The notes under the pieces: model-generated
The model's database searches: none
What the model saw: the letters and a program-made list of their open reading frames with translations, nothing else
What the model was told of the DNA's origin: nothing
NCBI GenBank assembly: GCA_020438665.1
Contig: JAGQUE010000202.1
Location: forward strand, 1-9,058
DNA: 9,058 nt
Direction of reading: 5' to 3'
From: Nocardioidaceae bacterium
GTDB taxonomy: Bacteria; Actinomycetota; Actinomycetes; Propionibacteriales; Nocardioidaceae
Part shown: piece after piece, positions 5,389 to 9,058 of the stretch
How the letters are laid out: each line of letters begins with the position of its first letter
How positions within the stretch are numbered: position 1 is the first letter of the stretch
Translations under genes and position numbers: made by a program

Positions 5389-7734
5389 TCACCCGAGCGG
5401 CGCGGAGCCGCCGAGAAGGACGTCGAGGAGGATCCCGGCGCCAGCCTTGTCGAGCGGGTTGTTCTGGTTGCCGCACTTGGGGGACTGCACGCACGAGGGA
5501 CAGCCCTCGGTGCAGGCGCACGCCGCGATCGTCTCGCGCGTGGCCCCCAGCCACTCCCGGGCCGACCCGAACCCCCGCTCGGCGAACCCGGCACCGCCGG
5601 GGTGGCCGTCATAGACGAACACCGTGAGCTCACCGGTGTCCGGGTGGAGCGCCGTCGACACCCCGCCGATGTCCCATCGGTCGCAGGTGGCGAACAAGGG
5701 GAGCAGTCCGATGCTGCAGTGCTCGGCCGCGTGGGCGGCTCCCGGCAGGTCCAACGCGGCGAGGCCGCTCTCCTCGAGCAGGTCGGCGGGCACCGTCCAC
5801 CAGACCGCCGAGGTCACCAGCGACCGAGGTGGGAGGTCGAGCGCCACCTCCGCGAGCACCTCGCCGGAGGGCTGGCGCCGCTTGAGATAGGAGACGGTCT
5901 GGTGGGTCACCTCGACGGTGCCGAGGGCGAGTCGGCAGTCCCCCCAGCGCTCGTGTCGCTGCTCGCCCCGGATCCGGATGTCGGTGACTTCTCGCGCGGT
6001 GGTCGAGAAGTCGACCTCGGCGGGTCGCAGGAGGGCGACGTGGTCGTCCAGATCGAGCTCGAGCACCTCCCAGGTCTCGCCCATGTGGACATAGATCGCG
6101 CCCTGGTGAGCCGTGCTGTGCGCGCTGCCGGCGTCGACGTTGCCGACGACGCGGCCGGTGCGTTCGTCGACGAGCTGGACCGGTGAGCCGCCGGACGAGC
6201 GGATGTCGGCCAGGTCGCTGGCCCGTCGCCGGTCGGTCCAGAACCAGCCCTGGGGACGGCGTCGCAGCAGCCCGGCCCGGGTCAGCGCCGCCACGGCGTC
6301 GGCGGCCGTCGGCCCGAACATCGGGAGGTCGCGTTCGGTCAGCGGGATCTCCTGTGCGGCGGCGCATAGGTGGGGGCCGAGGACGTATTCGTTGGTGGGA
6401 TCGAACACGGTGGCCTCGACAGGCTGGCCGAACAGGGCATCGGGGTGGGTCACCAGAAAGGTGTCGAGAGGGTCGTCGCGGGCGACGAGGACGCCGAGCG
6501 CGTCCTGTCCCTCGCGGCCCGCCCGGCCCAGCTGCTGCCACAGCGCGGCTCGGGTGCCGGGGAAACCTGCGATGACCACGGCATCCAGGCCGCTGATGTC
6601 GATGCCCAGCTCGAGAGCGTTGGTCGCGGCCATCCCCGTGAGCCGTCCGCTCCGGAACGCCGTCTCGAGGGCCCGGCGCTCCTCGGGCAGATAGCCGCCG
6701 CGATAGGCCGCGACGCGGTCGGGCAGCTCGGGGTCGACCTCGGCGAGCAGCCCGGCGGCCGTCATGGCCATCTGTTCGGCCCCGCGCCGCGACCGGACGA
6801 ACGCCAGCGTGCGCACGTCCTCGGCCACCAGGTCGGCCAGCAGGTCCGCCGACTCCGACGAGGCGGCCCTGCGCACGGGCGCACCGTTCTCGCCCGTGAA
6901 GGACGTGAAGGGTGGCTCCCACAGCGCGACCACCGAGCGTCCCCGGGGTGAGTGGTCGGCGGTCACGGCGGCCACGTCCAACCCGGTCAGGCGACCCGCG
7001 GCCATCTCGGGGTCGGCGACTGTCGCCGAGGCCAGCACAAACGTCGGGGACGCCCCATAGGACGCGCAGACCCGCCGCAGCCGACGCAGCACCTGCGCGA
7101 CATGGGCGCCGAAGACGCCGCGGTAGTGGTGGCACTCGTCGACGACGACATAGCGCAGTCTGCCGAGCAGCGCCGACCAGCGCTGGTGGGTCGGCAGTAG
7201 CGACCGGTGGAGCATGTCGGGGTTGGTGAGGACATATTCGGCGTGGTCGCGGGTCCAGTCGCGTTCCTCACGGGAGGAGTCGCCGTCGTGGGTCGCGGCG
7301 CGCACATCGACAGCCAGCGCACGCAACGACGTCAGCTGGTCGTGGGCGAGCGCTTTGGTCGGCGCGAGATAGAGGACGGCCGCGCCGCGCTGGCCCTTGC
7401 CGCCGCGCGCGGTCCGGATCGCCGAGAGCGCCGGCAGCTGGTAGGCCAGCGACTTGCCGGACGCCGTGCCGGTCGAGATGACGACGTGCTGTCCGGCGTG
7501 GGCGAGTTCCGCAGCCAGCGTCTGGTGCTGCCAGGGACGCTCGATGCCGCGTGCTTCATAGGCGGACCTGACGTCGTCGGGGACCCAGGCGGGCCAGTCC
7601 GCGAAGGTCGCCGCGCGGGCGGGCACGGTCTCGAGATGGGTCAACCGGTCCTCGCGGCCCGGGACGGCCGACAGCCTGCGCACCAGGTCGTCGACCGACC
7701 CGCGCGTCCCGGTCCGGTGCCGCTCGCCGCCCAC
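5389..7734 (-). CDS. DEAD/DEAH-box helicase with DUF1998-type C-terminus (MrfA/YprA-like)
   Basis: This is an ATP-dependent superfamily 2 DNA helicase. The Bacillus relative MrfA (YprA) works in mitomycin-lesion repair; the same role here is inference. The product has 781 residues. A Q-like segment (RPWQHQT, about 67-72) is followed by Walker A (STGTASGKS, 87-95), the DECH box (199-202), motif III SAT (236-238), a helicase C domain with motif VI QLGRAGREGQ (401-410), and a long C-terminal region ending in HPGGAGFAERGF (711-722) and a cysteine cluster (Cys741, 745, 748, 754, plus 739), the likely zinc site of this family. All catalytic motifs look intact. The GTG at 7734 lacks a ribosome site; GACACT six bases upstream could be a -10 for a leaderless transcript. 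No mrfB-like nuclease gene is adjacent. The gene is divergent from bldG, as in Streptomyces. Confidence 0.92.
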   Translation of the reverse strand: MGGERHRTGTRGSVDDLVRRLSAVPGREDRLTHLETVPARAATFADWPAWVPDDVRSAYEARGIERPWQHQTLAAELAHAGQHVVISTGTASGKSLAYQLPALSAIRTARGGKGQRGAAVLYLAPTKALAHDQLTSLRALAVDVRAATHDGDSSREERDWTRDHAEYVLTNPDMLHRSLLPTHQRWSALLGRLRYVVVDECHHYRGVFGAHVAQVLRRLRRVCASYGASPTFVLASATVADPEMAAGRLTGLDVAAVTADHSPRGRSVVALWEPPFTSFTGENGAPVRRAASSESADLLADLVAEDVRTLAFVRSRRGAEQMAMTAAGLLAEVDPELPDRVAAYRGGYLPEERRALETAFRSGRLTGMAATNALELGIDISGLDAVVIAGFPGTRAALWQQLGRAGREGQDALGVLVARDDPLDTFLVTHPDALFGQPVEATVFDPTNEYVLGPHLCAAAQEIPLTERDLPMFGPTAADAVAALTRAGLLRRRPQGWFWTDRRRASDLADIRSSGGSPVQLVDERTGRVVGNVDAGSAHSTAHQGAIYVHMGETWEVLELDLDDHVALLRPAEVDFSTTAREVTDIRIRGEQRHERWGDCRLALGTVEVTHQTVSYLKRRQPSGEVLAEVALDLPPRSLVTSAVWWTVPADLLEESGLAALDLPGAAHAAEHCSIGLLPLFATCDRWDIGGVSTALHPDTGELTVFVYDGHPGGAGFAERGFGSAREWLGATRETIAACACTEGCPSCVQSPKCGNQNNPLDKAGAGILLDVLLGGSAPLG

Positions 7735-7871
7735 AGGGCGAGTGTCGCAAACGCCGCCGACAGCGAGGGCCTGGCCCGAGATGTTCGGACCAGTGGACGT
7801 CGCGACTCACGAATCGGCATCGGCATGGTTTGATACTGCGTGACGGCACGGGGACGGTCCACGTGCCTGCG

Positions 7872-7877
7872 TATGCT
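7872..7877 (+). promoter_or_regulatory. Candidate -10 box upstream of the bldG-like gene
   Basis: TATGCT matches TANNNT and would place the transcript start near 7884, giving a leader of about 30 nt before the GTG at 7915. Another candidate, GATACT with an upstream TTT, lies at 7832-7837. Neither has a convincing -35. The 180-nt gap to the divergent helicase gene must hold promoters for both directions; nothing else was recognised in it. Confidence 0.3.
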
Positions 7878-7914
7878 GTGACGGTGCACTGACCGGGGTG
7901 CCGAGGAGCGACTT

Positions 7915-8253
7915 GTGGACTTGACGCTGACGACGCGCGAAGTCGATGGCAAGACCATCGTCTCCGTGGGCGGTGAGATCGACGTCTACACCGCGCCCAA
8001 GCTGCGCGACAAGATCACCGAGCTCGTCGGTGACGGCCGCTACCAGATCGTCATCGACATGGAGGCCGTCGAGTTCCTCGACTCGACCGGCCTCGGCGTC
8101 CTTGTCGGCGGCCTCAAGAAGGTCCGCGCCCACGACGGCTCTCTCGAGCTCGTCTGCACCCAGGACCGCCTCCTCAAGATCTTCCGCATCACCGGGCTCG
8201 CCAAGGTCTTCGCGATCCACGGGTCGGCCGACTCGGCCGTCGCCTCCGTCTGA
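7915..8253 (+). CDS. bldG: Anti-sigma-factor antagonist, STAS domain (BldG-like)
   Basis: This protein releases sigma factors by binding their anti-sigma partners when unphosphorylated. The 112-aa product is a single STAS domain and resembles Streptomyces BldG throughout, as far as I recall that sequence: [13 protein letters not shown] near 19-31, [15 protein letters not shown] at about 54-68 with the phosphorylatable Ser57, and [14 protein letters not shown] [14 protein letters not shown] near 88-101. The length is normal. The GTG start has GAGGAG six bases upstream. The divergent helicase upstream and a proton pyrophosphatase downstream match the Streptomyces bldG neighbourhood. However, the anti-sigma kinase gene (apl/RsbW-like) that normally follows bldG is absent; hppA comes next after 171 nt containing stem-loops. 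The cognate kinase must be encoded elsewhere. Confidence 0.9.
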   Translation: MDLTLTTREVDGKTIVSVGGEIDVYTAPKLRDKITELVGDGRYQIVIDMEAVEFLDSTGLGVLVGGLKKVRAHDGSLELVCTQDRLLKIFRITGLAKVFAIHGSADSAVASV

Positions 8254-8254
8254 G

Positions 8255-8338
8255 CGGCTGACCAGCCGACCACGGAGAACCATCCGTCCCACCGAGCGCA
8301 CCGCTCGGCGATGCCGACGGGTGTCCCTCGTCACACCC
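8255..8338 (+). terminator. Cluster of three stem-loops between bldG and hppA, probable terminator region
   Basis: Just after the bldG stop are CGGCT/AGCCG (8255-8259 with 8264-8268), then a perfect 7-bp CCGAGCG/CGCTCGG stem with a 3-nt loop (8292-8298 with 8302-8308), then GGGTGT/ACACCC (8319-8324 with 8333-8338). None has a T run. The middle one is the best terminator candidate. They separate bldG transcription from the hppA promoter. Confidence 0.5.
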
Positions 8339-8340
8339 GA

Positions 8341-8371
8341 ATGCCAACTCTCCAGTAGCTCTGCGTAGACT
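8341..8371 (+). promoter_or_regulatory. Probable promoter of hppA
   Basis: TAGACT (8366-8371) is a good actinobacterial -10 box. A weak -35-like ATGCCA starts at 8341 with 19-nt spacing. The transcript would start near 8378, leaving a leader of about 47 nt before the ATG at 8425. The -10 is convincing, the -35 is not. Confidence 0.5.
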
Positions 8372-8424
8372 CCGGCCCAGCCTTGTGCCTCGCCCGCACA
8401 GACCCGATCTCCAGGAGGAAACGC

Positions 8425-9058
8425 ATGACCGGGTTCCCACCCGATGTCGTGACTGTCTCCGGCGCCAACCTGTGGCTGGTCGTCATCGTCGCCCTGATCG
8501 CGCTCGGCGCGATCGGGATGGCGGTGCTCTTCCGTTCCCAGGTGCTGGCTGCCGGTGAAGGCACCGACAACATGAAGAACATCGCGCTCGCCGTCCAGGA
8601 GGGCGCCAGCGCCTATCTGGGCCGCCAGTTCCGCACGCTCGGCATCTTCGCCGGGGTCGCTTTCCTGGTGCTGCTCGCGCTTCCTGCCGACGACTGGGGG
8701 GTGCGCATCGGTCGGTCGGTCTTCTTCCTCCTCGGCGCAGGCTTCTCCGCCGCGATCGGTTATCTCGGCATGTCACTCGCCGTGCGCGCCAACCTGCGCG
8801 TCGCCGCGGCCGCCAACGACGAGGGCCGCGACCCGGCCATGAACGTCGGCTTCCGCACGGGTGCATTCGTCGGCATGGCGACCGTGGGCCTCGGCCTGCT
8901 CGGCGCCAGCATCGTGGTCCTCCTGTTCAAGGACCAGGCCCCTCACGTGCTCGAGGGCTTCGGCTTCGGAGCCGCCCTGCTCGCCATGTTCATGCGTGTC
9001 GGCGGCGGTATCTTCACCAAGGCTGCCGACGTGGGCGCCGACCTCGTCGGCAAGGTCG
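8425..9058 (+). CDS. hppA: Membrane-bound proton-pumping pyrophosphatase, N-terminal part (cut by right edge)
   Basis: The enzyme hydrolyses cytoplasmic pyrophosphate and uses the energy to pump ions, usually H+, across the membrane. The first 211 residues are visible of a family that usually has roughly 700-800. Hydrophobic spans are apparent at about 16-36, 73-86, 99-120, 145-168 and 176-190. Family landmarks are the MKNIALAVQEGASAYLGRQ region (about 50-68), where substrate-channel helices begin, and the GGGIFTKAADVGADLVGKV signature at the right edge, which precedes the metal-pyrophosphate loop. The ATG has AGGAGG six bases upstream. The residue that distinguishes K+-dependent from K+-independent enzymes lies outside the window, so the subtype is undecided. 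Its place next to bldG matches Streptomyces gene order. Confidence 0.93.
   Translation, partial: MTGFPPDVVTVSGANLWLVVIVALIALGAIGMAVLFRSQVLAAGEGTDNMKNIALAVQEGASAYLGRQFRTLGIFAGVAFLVLLALPADDWGVRIGRSVFFLLGAGFSAAIGYLGMSLAVRANLRVAAAANDEGRDPAMNVGFRTGAFVGMATVGLGLLGASIVVLLFKDQAPHVLEGFGFGAALLAMFMRVGGGIFTKAADVGADLVGKV

Noticed and set aside
5630..7135. 501-codon open frame on the minus strand inside the helicase gene
   Set aside because: It lies in another frame of the well-supported helicase, and its translation is Arg/Pro/Gly-rich without motifs.
7781..7795. LexA/SOS box between helicase and bldG
   Set aside because: Only a CGAAC-like half site with weak symmetry (CCGA...TCGG) is present; the second half of the actinobacterial CGAAC-N4-GTTCG box is missing.
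7813..7843. Tandem GCCGATGCCGAT on the minus strand upstream of the helicase as a third FliA-type promoter
   Set aside because: The base stretch 15 nt upstream reads GTCAC rather than CTCAG, and a helicase has no reason to be in the motility regulon. Treated as chance.

Overview
The window is very GC-rich DNA with GTG starts, 4-nt stop/start overlaps, a DUF4244-type Flp pilin, a BldG-type STAS protein and a proton-pumping pyrophosphatase. Together these point to a motile, high-GC actinobacterium, probably a Nocardioides-like member of the Propionibacteriales. The phylum is a confident inference; the genus is a guess from gene content.

Left part (1-3946, all minus strand): a chemotaxis block. 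cheA (GTG at 3867) is followed 8 nt later by cheW. A perfect 30-nt palindrome behind cheW probably ends that unit. A methyl-accepting chemotaxis protein then starts at 844 and runs off the left edge. Both cheA and the receptor gene carry the same upstream element, CTCAG-N15-GCCGAT, which fits a flagellar (FliA/sigma28-type) sigma factor. CheA is unusual: it has no recognisable P2 domain, an acidic His-containing repeat linker, and two CheW-like domains at its C-terminus.

Middle (4117-5032, plus strand): three overlapping small genes for Flp/Tad-type surface appendage components: a 61-aa Flp pilin-like protein, a TadE-like minor pilin and a second TadE-like protein of the 'helicase/secretion neighbourhood' type. 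The Tad assembly ATPase and platform genes are not beside them; the chemotaxis block sits where they would be expected.

Right part: on the minus strand, a DEAD/DEAH-box helicase with a C-terminal DUF1998/four-cysteine region (MrfA/YprA-like) is followed by a small two-span membrane protein gene. Divergent from the helicase, on the plus strand, is a bldG-like anti-sigma-factor antagonist, then a cluster of stem-loops and the beginning of hppA (membrane H+-pyrophosphatase), cut by the right edge. Pilin genes, helicase, bldG and hppA recall the conserved Streptomyces/Mycobacterium neighbourhood, but no anti-sigma kinase gene lies next to bldG here.

No tRNA, rRNA, CRISPR array, insertion sequence or prophage signature was seen. 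No gene-free stretch exceeds 300 bases.
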